Made by a program: the position numbers and the translations under genes. Below the pieces are notes generated by a model that made no database searches, was not told the DNA's origin, and saw only the letters and a program-made list of their open reading frames with translations. Shown one piece after another: positions 16,494-26,242 of a DNA stretch of 64,000 nucleotides. Origin of the DNA: Caballeronia megalochromosomata (GTDB taxonomy: Bacteria > Pseudomonadota > Gammaproteobacteria > Burkholderiales > Burkholderiaceae); NCBI GenBank assembly GCA_001580565.1, contig LRBF01000268.1:1-64000 (forward strand). The letters run 5' to 3'. Within the stretch, counting starts at the first letter, position 1. Each line of letters opens with the position of its first letter.

Positions 16494-18971
16494 ATGAATC
16501 AGATCGTCAGCCTTGCGATCTCCGGCGCGCTTGCGAGCGCGTTGCTGGCCGGCTGCGTCGTGCCGCCGGAAACGTCGGGCGGGCCCGGCTCGACGAATCC
16601 GGGCGCGCAAACGGCCTGGAGCGCCGAAATCCGCCGCACGCAGGACGGCATTCCTCATATTCGCGCAGCCGATTGGGGCAGCCTCGGCTTCGGTTTCGGC
16701 TATGCGCAGGCGCAGGACAACCTGTGTACGCTCGCCGACGGCTTCATCACCTATCGCGGCGAGCGCTCGGCCTTTTTCGGCCCGGATGCGCGTCCGCCGT
16801 CCGCCGCGACCTTCGGCCAGCCGCGCAACATCGACGCCGATTTCTTTATTCGTCTGGTCGGCGATCAGGCGAGCGTCGAGCGTTATCGCGCGGCGCAGCC
16901 CGCCGAACTGCGCAATCTGATCGACGGCTTCGCGAACGGCTACAACCGCTATCTCGCCGATCTGAACGCAGGCAATTTCCCGAACGCGCATGCGGCATGC
17001 CGGGGCAAGCCGTGGGTCGACAAAATCAGCGCCGACGACGTCTACCTGCGCCTGATCGCGGCCAATCTCGCGGGCGGCTCGGCACGCTTCGCGACGCCGA
17101 TCGCCATCGCGCATCCGCCCAGGCCCGCCGCCACGGCGCCGCGCAGCGAGGGCGCGTCGCCCGAGGCGTCGGACGCGTCGCGAACCGCGCTTGAATCATT
17201 GCGCTTTCCGATCGGCGGTAATGCTGGCATCGGCAGCAATGCGCTCGCGTTCGGCGCGCCGATCACGCGCGACAAACGCAGCATCCTGTTCGGCAATCCC
17301 CACTGGTTCTGGCGCGGCCCGGACCGCTTCTATCAGGCGCAACTGACGATTCCCGGCCAGGTGAACGTCGCGGGCGTGTCGTTTCTCGGCGTGCCGCTGA
17401 TCGTGCTCGGCTTCAACGAAAACATTGCGTGGACGCACACGGTATCGAGCGCGCGGCGCTTCGGCATCTTCCAGTTGACGCTCGATCCCGCCGATCCGAC
17501 GCGCTATCTCGTCGATGGCCAGAGCGAAGCGATGACGCCCGTGCCGCTCACCGTCCGCTCGCGCCGCGCCGACGGCGCCTACGAATCCGTGTCGCGCACG
17601 CTGTACAGGACGCGCTTCGGGCCGGTCGTCGATCTGTCCCCGATGGCGCAGGGGCTCGGCTGGAGCGCGCAACGCGCGTATGCGCTCGCCGACGTGAACA
17701 TCGACAACACGCGCGCGTTCCAGAACTTCTTTGCGTGGAATCAGGCGCGCTCGCTCGTCGACTTCATGGCGATCCAGAAGCGCTACGCCGCGATGCCGTG
17801 GGCGAACACTTTCGCGATCGGGCGCGGCGACGAGCGCGTGTGGTTCGCCGACATCGGCCCGATCCCGAATGTGCCGGACGCGCTCGCGGAGTCGTGCACG
17901 ACGCCGGCCGGCCGCGCGTTCGACGGCCGCGTGCCGGGCGTGCCGTTCCTCGACGGTTCGAAGAGCGCGTGCGCGTGGCAGGCCGATTCGACGAGCGCGC
18001 AACCGGGTGCGCTGCCCGTCGGACAACTGCCGAACACCGTGCGCGGCGACTACGTCGGCAACTTCAACGACAGCTACTGGCTCACCAATGCGAACGCGCC
18101 GATGGCCGGCTATCCGCGCATCGCGGGCGCGACGGGCGTCGAGCAGTCGTTGCGCACGCGTTACGGTCATCTGCTCGCCGCGCGCCTGCAGCGCGAGCGC
18201 GGCGGGGTGACGCGCGAGGCGCTCGAATCGGCCGTGCTGGAGACGAACTCGATGTCCGAGCGCCTGTTCCGCAAGCCGCTGCTCGATGCGGTCTGCACGG
18301 TCAACGACGCGGTCGGCCCGCTGCACGAGGCCTGCGAGGTCTTGCGCAACTGGAACGGCACGGCGGATATCGATGCGCGCGGCGCGAATCTGTGGGACGA
18401 GTTCTGGCTCCGCGCGACGCGCATCGCGCCGGAGCGACTGTACGAATCGGGCTTCGATCCGAACAAGCCGCTTGCGACGCCCGGTGGCTTCAACGTCGAC
18501 AATCCCGCGGTGCTTCAGGACCTGCGCCAGGCGCTCGGCGGCGCGGCGCTCGCGCTCAAGCTGAACGGCTTCGCGCTCGATTCACGGCGCGGCGACATTC
18601 TCTACACGACGCGCAACGGCGCGCGCGTGCCGCTCTACGGCGGCTGCGACGAGCAGGGCTATTTCACGATCGTCTGCGCGCGGCGTCCGCTCGACGCGAA
18701 GGGCTATCCGATGGATGTCAGCGGCCAGGGCGACAGCTACGTGCAGGTCGTCACTTTCGGCGAGAACGGCGTGGAAGCGGACACGATGCTCTCGCATGCC
18801 GAATCCGACGATCCGGCCTCGCCGCACTCCGGCGACGCGACGCGCGCGTTCGCGGCGAAACGCTGGTCGCGCTTCCCGTTTACCGAGCAGGCGATCGATT
18901 CCGACCCGGCCGTGACGCGCGTCGTCGTCTCGGGCACGCGCGAGGGCGGAGCCAGCTCGCCGGGGCGATAA
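16494..18971 (+). CDS. Penicillin/acyl-homoserine-lactone acylase family protein (Ntn hydrolase), lipoprotein
   Basis: 825 residues with a lipoprotein-type signal (ALLAGC, Cys about 21). The precursor of an N-terminal-nucleophile acylase: a short alpha-chain region, a spacer, then the autocleavage junction GNAGIG/SNALAFG, whose Ser248 would become the N-terminal nucleophile of the beta chain. Further landmarks are LFGNPHWFW and NENIAWTHTVS. Relatives (PvdQ, QuiP, aculeacin acylase) cleave acyl amides including AHL quorum signals and are periplasmic; this one is probably membrane-anchored. Substrate unproven. Monocistronic. Confidence 0.85.
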   Translation: MNQIVSLAISGALASALLAGCVVPPETSGGPGSTNPGAQTAWSAEIRRTQDGIPHIRAADWGSLGFGFGYAQAQDNLCTLADGFITYRGERSAFFGPDARPPSAATFGQPRNIDADFFIRLVGDQASVERYRAAQPAELRNLIDGFANGYNRYLADLNAGNFPNAHAACRGKPWVDKISADDVYLRLIAANLAGGSARFATPIAIAHPPRPAATAPRSEGASPEASDASRTALESLRFPIGGNAGIGSNALAFGAPITRDKRSILFGNPHWFWRGPDRFYQAQLTIPGQVNVAGVSFLGVPLIVLGFNENIAWTHTVSSARRFGIFQLTLDPADPTRYLVDGQSEAMTPVPLTVRSRRADGAYESVSRTLYRTRFGPVVDLSPMAQGLGWSAQRAYALADVNIDNTRAFQNFFAWNQARSLVDFMAIQKRYAAMPWANTFAIGRGDERVWFADIGPIPNVPDALAESCTTPAGRAFDGRVPGVPFLDGSKSACAWQADSTSAQPGALPVGQLPNTVRGDYVGNFNDSYWLTNANAPMAGYPRIAGATGVEQSLRTRYGHLLAARLQRERGGVTREALESAVLETNSMSERLFRKPLLDAVCTVNDAVGPLHEACEVLRNWNGTADIDARGANLWDEFWLRATRIAPERLYESGFDPNKPLATPGGFNVDNPAVLQDLRQALGGAALALKLNGFALDSRRGDILYTTRNGARVPLYGGCDEQGYFTIVCARRPLDAKGYPMDVSGQGDSYVQVVTFGENGVEADTMLSHAESDDPASPHSGDATRAFAAKRWSRFPFTEQAIDSDPAVTRVVVSGTREGGASSPGR

Positions 18972-19068
18972 AAAAATCACGCAAAAGGTGCATGCACGAC
19001 GCGCTACCGCTCCAGCCGAGGGCAAATCCCGTCTATGATTGAAGTTTGCCTCGAATGGAAACACGGTC

Positions 19069-20538
<1,470 letters not shown>

Positions 20539-20567
20539 GTGTCGGTCGGATCGGTTCGATGGTCTGG

Positions 20568-20594
20568 AAAGCCCGGCGCGTCCGGGCTTTTTTT
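20568..20594 (+). terminator. Rho-independent terminator after the M20 peptidase
   Basis: A 9-bp stem (20568-20576 with 20582-20590), 5-nt loop and a run of seven T (20588-20594), 30 bp past the stop codon. Confidence 0.9.
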
Positions 20595-20623
20595 CGCCCG
20601 TTTTCAGCGATTTCGTAAAAACA

Positions 20624-20640
20624 AACTGGTAAGGCCAGTT
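20624..20640 (+). promoter_or_regulatory. GntR (PdhR/LldR-like) operator upstream of the Ldh-family gene
   Basis: AACTGG (20624-20629) and CCAGTT (20635-20640) form a perfect inverted repeat around TAAGG, 80 bp before the dehydrogenase start. The TGGT-N-CCA layout is typical of FadR/PdhR/LldR operators, and the spacer is the reverse complement of that in the palindrome at 3125-3145. The cognate regulator may be the GntR protein at 2370 or one outside the window. Confidence 0.5.
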
Positions 20641-20719
20641 GATCGTCTGTAAAGTGATAGGCCCGCGCGCGCCTCAAAAATCGGGCGCGCGATCATCAAC
20701 TACGGAGACGAGTGCCGCA

Positions 20720-21829
20720 ATGAATGCATCCCCCACGTCCAGCCCTTCCGCCACTGAACAGCGCATCGCCGCCGACACGCTGCACGCCTACGTCCGCGCG
20801 ATCTGGGAATCCGCCGGCAGCGCGCCGCGCGAAGCGGAACTGGTTGCGGATCATCTCGTGATGTCGAATTTGTCGGGTCACGATTCGCACGGCGTCGGGA
20901 TGATCCCGCGTTACGTCGCGTCGCTCGGCGAGGGCCAGTTGAAACTCAACACGCACGCCGACATCGTGCGCGACGCGGGCGCGGTTCTCACCATCGACGG
21001 CCGCAAGGGCTTCGGGCAGGTGGTCGCTTACGAAGCGATGGAGCATGGCATCGAGCGCGCGAAGAAGCTCGGCGTGTGCGCGGTGGGCTTGCGCAATGCG
21101 CATCACATCGGGCGCATCGGCCATTGGGCGGAGCAGTGCGCGAAGGCGGGTCTCGTGTCGTTCCATTTCGTCAATGTCGCAGGCGATCCGCTCGTCGCGC
21201 CTTTCGGCGGCATCGACCGGCGCTTCGGCACGAATCCGTTTTGCGCTGCCTATCCGCGTGACGGCAAGAGCCCGCTCGTGCTCGACTTCGCGACGGCGGG
21301 CATCGCGTACGGCAAGACGCGGGTCGCGTACAACAAGGGCGTGAAGGTCGCGCCAGGCATGCTGCTCGATCACGAAGGCAAGCCGACCATCGAGCCGAAG
21401 GTGATGCACGAAGAGCCGTTCGGCTCGCTCACGGCGTTCGGTCTGCACAAGGGTTCGGGCCTTGCCGCGCTGTGCGAGATTTTCGGCGGGGCGCTCTCGG
21501 GCGGCTACACCACGCATGAGGACACGCTGGAGAAGTCGAGCGCGATCATCAATTGCATGACCTCGGTGATCGTCGATCCGAACGCCTTCGATGCGCCCGC
21601 CGCACAGGCCGAAGCCGAGGCGTTCCTCGAATGGATGAAGGCTTCGCCGCGCGCCGAGGGCATCGACGCGATTTATGCGCCGGGTGAGCCGGAAGAGGCG
21701 CGTCGCGCGGACCGTAAGGCCAACGGCATCGCGATCGATCCGACGACATGGAAGCAGATTCGAGATTCGGCGACGAAATCGGGCATGCCCGAAGCGCAAA
21801 TCGAGAAGTTTGCGAATGCGTTGAGGTGA
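20720..21829 (+). CDS. Ldh family oxidoreductase (malate/L-lactate dehydrogenase-like)
   Basis: 369 residues from the ATG at 20720, with GGAG upstream. The malate/L-lactate/ureidoglycolate/sulfolactate dehydrogenase family is indicated by NLSGHDSHGVGMIPRY (catalytic His), NAHHIGRIGHWAEQC, FGTNPFCAAYP, LDFATAGIAYGK and LHKGSGLAALCEIF. NAD(P)-dependent oxidation of a 2-hydroxy acid. The exact substrate cannot be assigned in this family. A GntR-type operator upstream suggests induction by an organic acid. Convergent with the SDR gene. Confidence 0.88.
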   Translation: MNASPTSSPSATEQRIAADTLHAYVRAIWESAGSAPREAELVADHLVMSNLSGHDSHGVGMIPRYVASLGEGQLKLNTHADIVRDAGAVLTIDGRKGFGQVVAYEAMEHGIERAKKLGVCAVGLRNAHHIGRIGHWAEQCAKAGLVSFHFVNVAGDPLVAPFGGIDRRFGTNPFCAAYPRDGKSPLVLDFATAGIAYGKTRVAYNKGVKVAPGMLLDHEGKPTIEPKVMHEEPFGSLTAFGLHKGSGLAALCEIFGGALSGGYTTHEDTLEKSSAIINCMTSVIVDPNAFDAPAAQAEAEAFLEWMKASPRAEGIDAIYAPGEPEEARRADRKANGIAIDPTTWKQIRDSATKSGMPEAQIEKFANALR

Positions 21830-21846
21830 TCCCTGAAGTCGCGTGC

Positions 21847-21879
21847 GCGCGGCAAATTGGTCAAACCAGTTTGCCGCGC
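21847..21879 (+). terminator. Long perfect hairpin between convergent Ldh and SDR genes
   Basis: A 15-bp stem (21847-21861 with 21865-21879, one G-U) with a 3-nt loop, lying between the two stop codons. No T-tract. The loop-proximal part reads TGGTCAAACCA, which also matches the TGGT-N3-ACCA pattern of GntR sites, but the position favours a bidirectional terminator. Confidence 0.55.
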
Positions 21880-21888
21880 CATGCGCGA

Positions 21889-22785
21889 TCAGACGACCAT
21901 ATCCTTTTCGATCCATTCGATCACGGACGTGCGCTTCGGCTGCCAGCCGAGAATCTCGCGCGTACGCATGCTGCGCACGCGGCTGTTCGAGCCGAGACCG
22001 TACGAAGCCATTTCATAGCCCCATTCCTTGATCGCTTCGTCGAGCGGCCAGTCTTCCGGACCACGCAGTTCGAGCGCCCGCGCCATCGCCGTGGTCATGT
22101 CGCGAAACTGCGCCTCGCCGCTCTCGACGAAGTAGAACGTGCCCGCCGGCGATTTTTCGAGCGCGAGGCGGTAGATAGCGACGACATCGTCGATATGCAC
22201 GTTCGACCAGATGTTCAAACCGCGTCCCACGTGGCGCACGATGCCGCTCTTTCTCGCCTGCCGCTCCAGCCGGGGCAACTGCACGCTCGTTGCATTCGGC
22301 ACCGCACCGTGGCCGTAGATCAGTGTGTTGCAGAGGACCGCCGAACGCACGCCGCGTCTGGCTGCGTCGAGCACGAGCGTGTCGATCGCCACGCGCGGCG
22401 CCTTGTCGGGCGTCGGCTCGGGCAGGTCGTCTTCGGTGTAGATGTTGTCCGAGGCCTCGCCGCCCGATGCATCGCCGACGATGCTCGACCCGCTCGTATG
22501 CAGGAACGGCTTGTTCGTGCCTTCGAGCGCGCCGATCAGGGCCTCGACCGCGCCGCGATGATCGCTGCTCGCCGCGTTGATGACTGCATCCGCGGCGCGC
22601 GCTTCAGCGGCCAGCAGGTCGGTATCATCCAGACTGCCGATCACCGGTTCGATGTTCAGGCGCTTCAGGTCATCGGCCTGTTCCGCACGCCGGATGAGTC
22701 CGCGCACGCGATGACCGTCCTGCGCGAGTCCCGCCGCGATCGAACCGCCGATAAAGCCGCCCGCGCCAGTGATAAAGATGTTCAT
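21889..22785 (-). CDS. NAD(P)-dependent epimerase/dehydratase (extended SDR)
   Basis: 298 residues from the ATG at 22785, preceded by GGAG; an ATG at 22809 is less likely. Rossmann motif MNIFITGAGGFIGGS (GxxGxxG) and HTSGSSIVGD (active-site Ser region). The expected YxxxK is not obvious: the segment where it would lie reads DNIYTEDDLPEP, so this is an atypical member. Substrate unknown. Divergent from a RidA gene with a perfect palindrome between them. Confidence 0.8.
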   Translation of the reverse strand: MNIFITGAGGFIGGSIAAGLAQDGHRVRGLIRRAEQADDLKRLNIEPVIGSLDDTDLLAAEARAADAVINAASSDHRGAVEALIGALEGTNKPFLHTSGSSIVGDASGGEASDNIYTEDDLPEPTPDKAPRVAIDTLVLDAARRGVRSAVLCNTLIYGHGAVPNATSVQLPRLERQARKSGIVRHVGRGLNIWSNVHIDDVVAIYRLALEKSPAGTFYFVESGEAQFRDMTTAMARALELRGPEDWPLDEAIKEWGYEMASYGLGSNSRVRSMRTREILGWQPKRTSVIEWIEKDMVV

Positions 22786-22874
22786 GTTCGTGCTCCGTTG
22801 AGTGTTCAAGCTGCGATGAGCACAGTATGAGGCGCTTCGACTTTCGCAAAAACGGTGATAGTCTCAAATGAACC

Positions 22875-22889
22875 TTGACTCAGAGTCAA
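22875..22889 (+). promoter_or_regulatory. Perfect palindrome in the SDR/RidA divergent promoter region
   Basis: TTGACTC (22875-22881) and GAGTCAA (22883-22889) flank a single A, a 15-bp perfect inverted repeat. TTGACT is a good -35 on either strand, so the element could serve as an operator for both divergent genes. No regulator gene is adjacent. Confidence 0.55.
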
Positions 22890-22919
22890 TAATCCTACGC
22901 TCACCAACCCGAACCGACG

Positions 22920-23312
22920 ATGCCACCGATCGAAACCATCAACGCTCCCGGCCTGCCGATTCCCGCAGGACACTACAGCCACGCGACACGCGCCGGCAAT
23001 CTCGTCTGCGTGTCCGGCCAGTTGCCGATCCGCCCGGACGGCACGCATACAGGTGACCTGCCGTTCGAAGAGCAGGCCGAACAGACGCTTTCCAACCTGC
23101 GCGCCGTGCTCGAAGCGGCGGGCGCAACGCTGACGGACTGCATCGAAGTGACCGTGTATCTCGTCGGCGTCGAACATTGGAAGGCGTTCAACGAGATTTA
23201 CGCGCGCCACTTCGGCCAGTGGAAACCGGCGCGCGCCGTCGTGCCGGTCGGCGCGCTGCACTACGGCTATTTGCTGGAGATCTCGGCGCGCGCCTGGATC
23301 GAGCGCGGCTAG
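22920..23312 (+). CDS. RidA family protein (YjgF/YER057c/UK114)
   Basis: 130 residues covering the whole family fold: LVCVSGQLPIRPDG, EQTLSNLRAVLEAAGATLTDCIEVTVYL, FNEIYARHFG and the C-terminal ISARAWI. The Arg expected in the deaminase site is visible as PARAVVPV. RidA proteins hydrolyse reactive enamine/imine intermediates from PLP enzymes. This copy is next to an SDR rather than an amino-acid gene, so it may have a dedicated pathway role. Its stop lies 3 bp from the convergent phosphatase stop. Confidence 0.88.
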   Translation: MPPIETINAPGLPIPAGHYSHATRAGNLVCVSGQLPIRPDGTHTGDLPFEEQAEQTLSNLRAVLEAAGATLTDCIEVTVYLVGVEHWKAFNEIYARHFGQWKPARAVVPVGALHYGYLLEISARAWIERG

Positions 23313-23315
23313 CCG

Positions 23316-25013
23316 TTACGCGAGGTCGAGCGGCTTCGTCAGATCGCCGAGCGGCGCCAGGCCGTTATCGGCGAATGCCCGATCCCGCCTGGCCACGCCG
23401 TCGAGCGGCGCCAGATCGTGCACGCGCGAGATGAAGCGCAGGATCGAGTTCGTGTCGTACACGGTGTGATCGACGTAGCCCTTCTTCGCGAGCGGCGAGA
23501 TCACGAGCGCCGGAATGCGCGAGCCCGGACCCCAGCGATCGCCCTTCGGCGGCGAGACGTGATCCCACCAGCCGCCGTTCTCGTCGACCGTGACGATCAC
23601 CACCGTGTTTTCCCATTGCGGCCCGCGCTGAATGTGCTCGATCACGTTCGAGATATGCCGGTCACCCGAAGCGACGTCCGCATAGCCCGCGTGCATGTTG
23701 AGATTGCCCTGCGGTTTGTAAAACGTGACGGGCGGCAGGCGTCCCGCGTCGATGTCGGCGAGCAGCCTGTTCGACGATGGATCGTCGCCCAGACCCGCAT
23801 CGCGCAGATGCTGGACGCGCGCCGTGGTGCCCGGTGCGAAATTCGCGAAGTAATTGAACGGTTGATGGTGATACTGGAAATCCGGCACTACACCGGTGTC
23901 GCGATGATCCAGCGCGTACTGCCACGCGCCGCTGTACCACGCCCAGTCGATGTTCTTGTCGGACAACCGGTCGCCGATGGTCGCGTAAGTCTGGGGCGGC
24001 AGCACGAGCATGTTCGACCGGTCCGCGTAACGTGGATCGCCGCCTTGCGGAGGCGGCACGTTGCTCGGCTGGTAAGGCGGGAACATGGTGTTGACCGCGT
24101 AGCCGTCGGCGGTGAGGGCGCCGTCGCGCACGAACTTCGGCGGGCCTTCGAGCGCGGATTGTGGTGAATCGGGCGAGAGTTTGAGGCGCGGGCCCTTGGG
24201 ATCGTCGCCTTCGACGATCGCGAGCAATTTCTCCATCGGGCTGCCCTTCACGTCCGGATAGAACGGCGCCTGCGCGGAGATCAGGAAGATGTGGTTCAGC
24301 CACGATCCGCCGAACGCCGACATGAAGAAGTTGTCACAGAGCGTGTATTGCTGCGCGAGTCCCCATAGCTTCAGGGTGTCCGGCGAGTTCTGGTAATGAC
24401 CCATCACGAGGCCGCCCGAATCGCCCCACGCAGCGAACTGGTTGTTGCGGCCGGCGTTGATCTGCATCTGGTTTTGATAGAACCGGTGCACGAGATCCCG
24501 CGTGATGACGGAATTGGGGAGCGGCGCGCCGTGCGCGTCCATGATCTGAAAAGGCGCGTTGCGCAGATCGGCAATCTGCTGCTCGGTAATCGCATAGCGC
24601 TTGCCGCCGACCTCCTGCGCCTGCGGCACGAGGCCGCCCCAGATTTTCGGCAGCGTGGGCATGGGCGTGACGCCATCGCGGTCGAGTTGCGTGTAATGCG
24701 ACGCGGGCACGGCCGAGAGCGGATATTGCACGCCCGGATAGTTGCCGTAGAGGTTGGTGAAGCTGCGGTTCTCCGCGTAAATCACGACGATGTGCTGCAC
24801 TTTTGCCGCGAGCGCGCGGTCGAGCGCGACGTCTGCCGCGGTTTTCGGGGTGGAGGGCTTGTTTTCGAACAGATTGCACCCGCCGAGCGACAGCCCTGCG
24901 AGACCCACTCCAGCCGCAAGCAGCCGGCGCCGCGCGGGGTCCGCCGGCGCGTCGCCGGCTGGCGTGTCGTTGCTGGAGGGAAGCTCGTGCTGCGGATGAT
25001 CGTTCTCATTCAT
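23316..25013 (-). CDS. AcpA-like acid phosphatase / phosphoesterase, exported
   Basis: 565 residues from the ATG at 25013, with GAGGAG 7 bp upstream. The N-terminus has twin arginines in DPARRRLLAAGVGLAGL followed by a lipobox-like SLGGC, so a Tat-exported lipoprotein is likely. The phosphoesterase domain starts at HIVVIYAENRSFTNLYGNYPG, with WLNHIFLISAQ, YADVASGDRHIS, TVDENGGWWDHVSPP and SPLAKKGYVDHTVYD following in the order seen in phospholipase C/AcpA enzymes. Probably releases phosphate from periplasmic or external esters. Confidence 0.85.
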   Translation of the reverse strand: MNENDHPQHELPSSNDTPAGDAPADPARRRLLAAGVGLAGLSLGGCNLFENKPSTPKTAADVALDRALAAKVQHIVVIYAENRSFTNLYGNYPGVQYPLSAVPASHYTQLDRDGVTPMPTLPKIWGGLVPQAQEVGGKRYAITEQQIADLRNAPFQIMDAHGAPLPNSVITRDLVHRFYQNQMQINAGRNNQFAAWGDSGGLVMGHYQNSPDTLKLWGLAQQYTLCDNFFMSAFGGSWLNHIFLISAQAPFYPDVKGSPMEKLLAIVEGDDPKGPRLKLSPDSPQSALEGPPKFVRDGALTADGYAVNTMFPPYQPSNVPPPQGGDPRYADRSNMLVLPPQTYATIGDRLSDKNIDWAWYSGAWQYALDHRDTGVVPDFQYHHQPFNYFANFAPGTTARVQHLRDAGLGDDPSSNRLLADIDAGRLPPVTFYKPQGNLNMHAGYADVASGDRHISNVIEHIQRGPQWENTVVIVTVDENGGWWDHVSPPKGDRWGPGSRIPALVISPLAKKGYVDHTVYDTNSILRFISRVHDLAPLDGVARRDRAFADNGLAPLGDLTKPLDLA

Positions 25014-25269
25014 CGCCTGACTCCTCGTGAACATGCGGCACACGCCCGATGACGCGCGCCTGCATTATCGACACCGAAAGATGACGCGCCCATTACCCGG
25101 CGCCCCGACTTGGCCGCCTCGCTGCTCGCGGCTCAACTGAGTGGGGATGATGCCGTATCGCCTCGCAGTGCGAAACCCGGCCGAACGGCATAGGACAAAA
25201 ACAGGAAGGTCGTGCGAATTGGCCTATATCTTTTGGCCGACTGGAAAGCGCGAACGAGCGTGACTAACA

Positions 25270-26064
25270 TCAACTGAACACGAGCCTTGCGCCGACGAGA
25301 ACGAGCGTCGCGGCGAGCACGTGGCGCAGCAGCGCCTCCGGTGCCCTGGAGGACAGCATGCTGCCGATGGCAATGCCCGGAATCGAGCCCACGAGGAGCG
25401 AAGCGAGCAGGGCCCAGTCGACCGAGCCGAGCATCCAGTGGCCGGCGCCGGCAATCAGCGTGAGCGGCACCGCATGGGCCACGTCGGAGCCCACGATGCG
25501 CACCGTCGCGAGGCGCGGATACAGCAGGAGCAGCACCGTCACGCCGATTGCGCCCGCGCCCACGGACGTGATCGAAACCAGCACGCCGAGAATCGCACCG
25601 GTGAGCACCGTCCAGGCCGCGGTGCGAACGGGGTGTTCGGGTCGGCCATGTCCCTTCTTGTACGCGAGGCGCGCGAGTTGCGGCCGGAAGATCAGCGAAA
25701 TGGCGGTGATGAGGAGCGCCGTGCCGAGTATCAGCTGGATGAGCCGCGCGGTGCCAGGCGATGCGATGCCGTGCGAATGCAGGAAATACAGTGTGACGGC
25801 CGCCGCCGGCACGCTGCCCGCCGCGAGACGGCCGGTGATGCGCCAGTCGACCGAACCCTTGATGCCGTGCACGAGCGTGCCGGCGGTCTTGGTCGCGGCG
25901 GCATAGAGCAGGTCCGTGCCGACGGCGGTCGCCGGGTGTATGCCGAACAGCAGGACGAGCAGCGGCGTCATCAGGGAGCCGCCGCCCACGCCTGTCAGGC
26001 CGACCAGAAAGCCCACCGCGAGCCCTGAGGCAGAATAAAGTAAGTCGATATGCGGAAATGACAT
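25270..26064 (-). CDS. Sulfite exporter TauE/SafE family membrane protein
   Basis: 264 residues from the ATG at 26064; an ATG at 26151 adds a non-hydrophobic stretch and is unlikely. About eight membrane helices, with the two family half-repeats: GLAVGFLVGLTGVGGGSLMTPLLVL near the start and GAILGVLVSITSVGAGAIGVTVL in the middle. Putative anion (sulfite/sulfonate) exporter of the inner membrane; the substrate is not assigned for most members. Divergent from the debranching enzyme gene, with a 178-bp gap. Confidence 0.86.
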   Translation of the reverse strand: MSFPHIDLLYSASGLAVGFLVGLTGVGGGSLMTPLLVLLFGIHPATAVGTDLLYAAATKTAGTLVHGIKGSVDWRITGRLAAGSVPAAAVTLYFLHSHGIASPGTARLIQLILGTALLITAISLIFRPQLARLAYKKGHGRPEHPVRTAAWTVLTGAILGVLVSITSVGAGAIGVTVLLLLYPRLATVRIVGSDVAHAVPLTLIAGAGHWMLGSVDWALLASLLVGSIPGIAIGSMLSSRAPEALLRHVLAATLVLVGARLVFS

Positions 26065-26242
26065 TGCGCGCGGAGAACCCGTCAGGCTTGGTTGGGTCGA
26101 AAAACCGTCGATGATAGCGGGTAAGCGCCTCACTTGCTGCACGGAAGTCATGCCCGACCGGGCGCTTCCGGCATGCCGGGAGGTTCGAGCGCGTTCCAGA
26201 GCGGCTCACGAAATCCCTTCAGATTACTTTCAGGAAGGTGCA

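Noticed and set aside
17429-19042. 537-codon open frame overlapping the Ntn acylase in another frame
   Set aside because: The acylase has intact catalytic motifs and a signal peptide; the overlapping frame is Arg/Ala-rich and featureless.
21847-21879. GntR operator in the convergent Ldh/SDR gap
   Set aside because: TGGTCAAACCA fits the pattern, but the site is between two stop codons and forms the tip of a 15-bp hairpin, so a terminator is the simpler reading.
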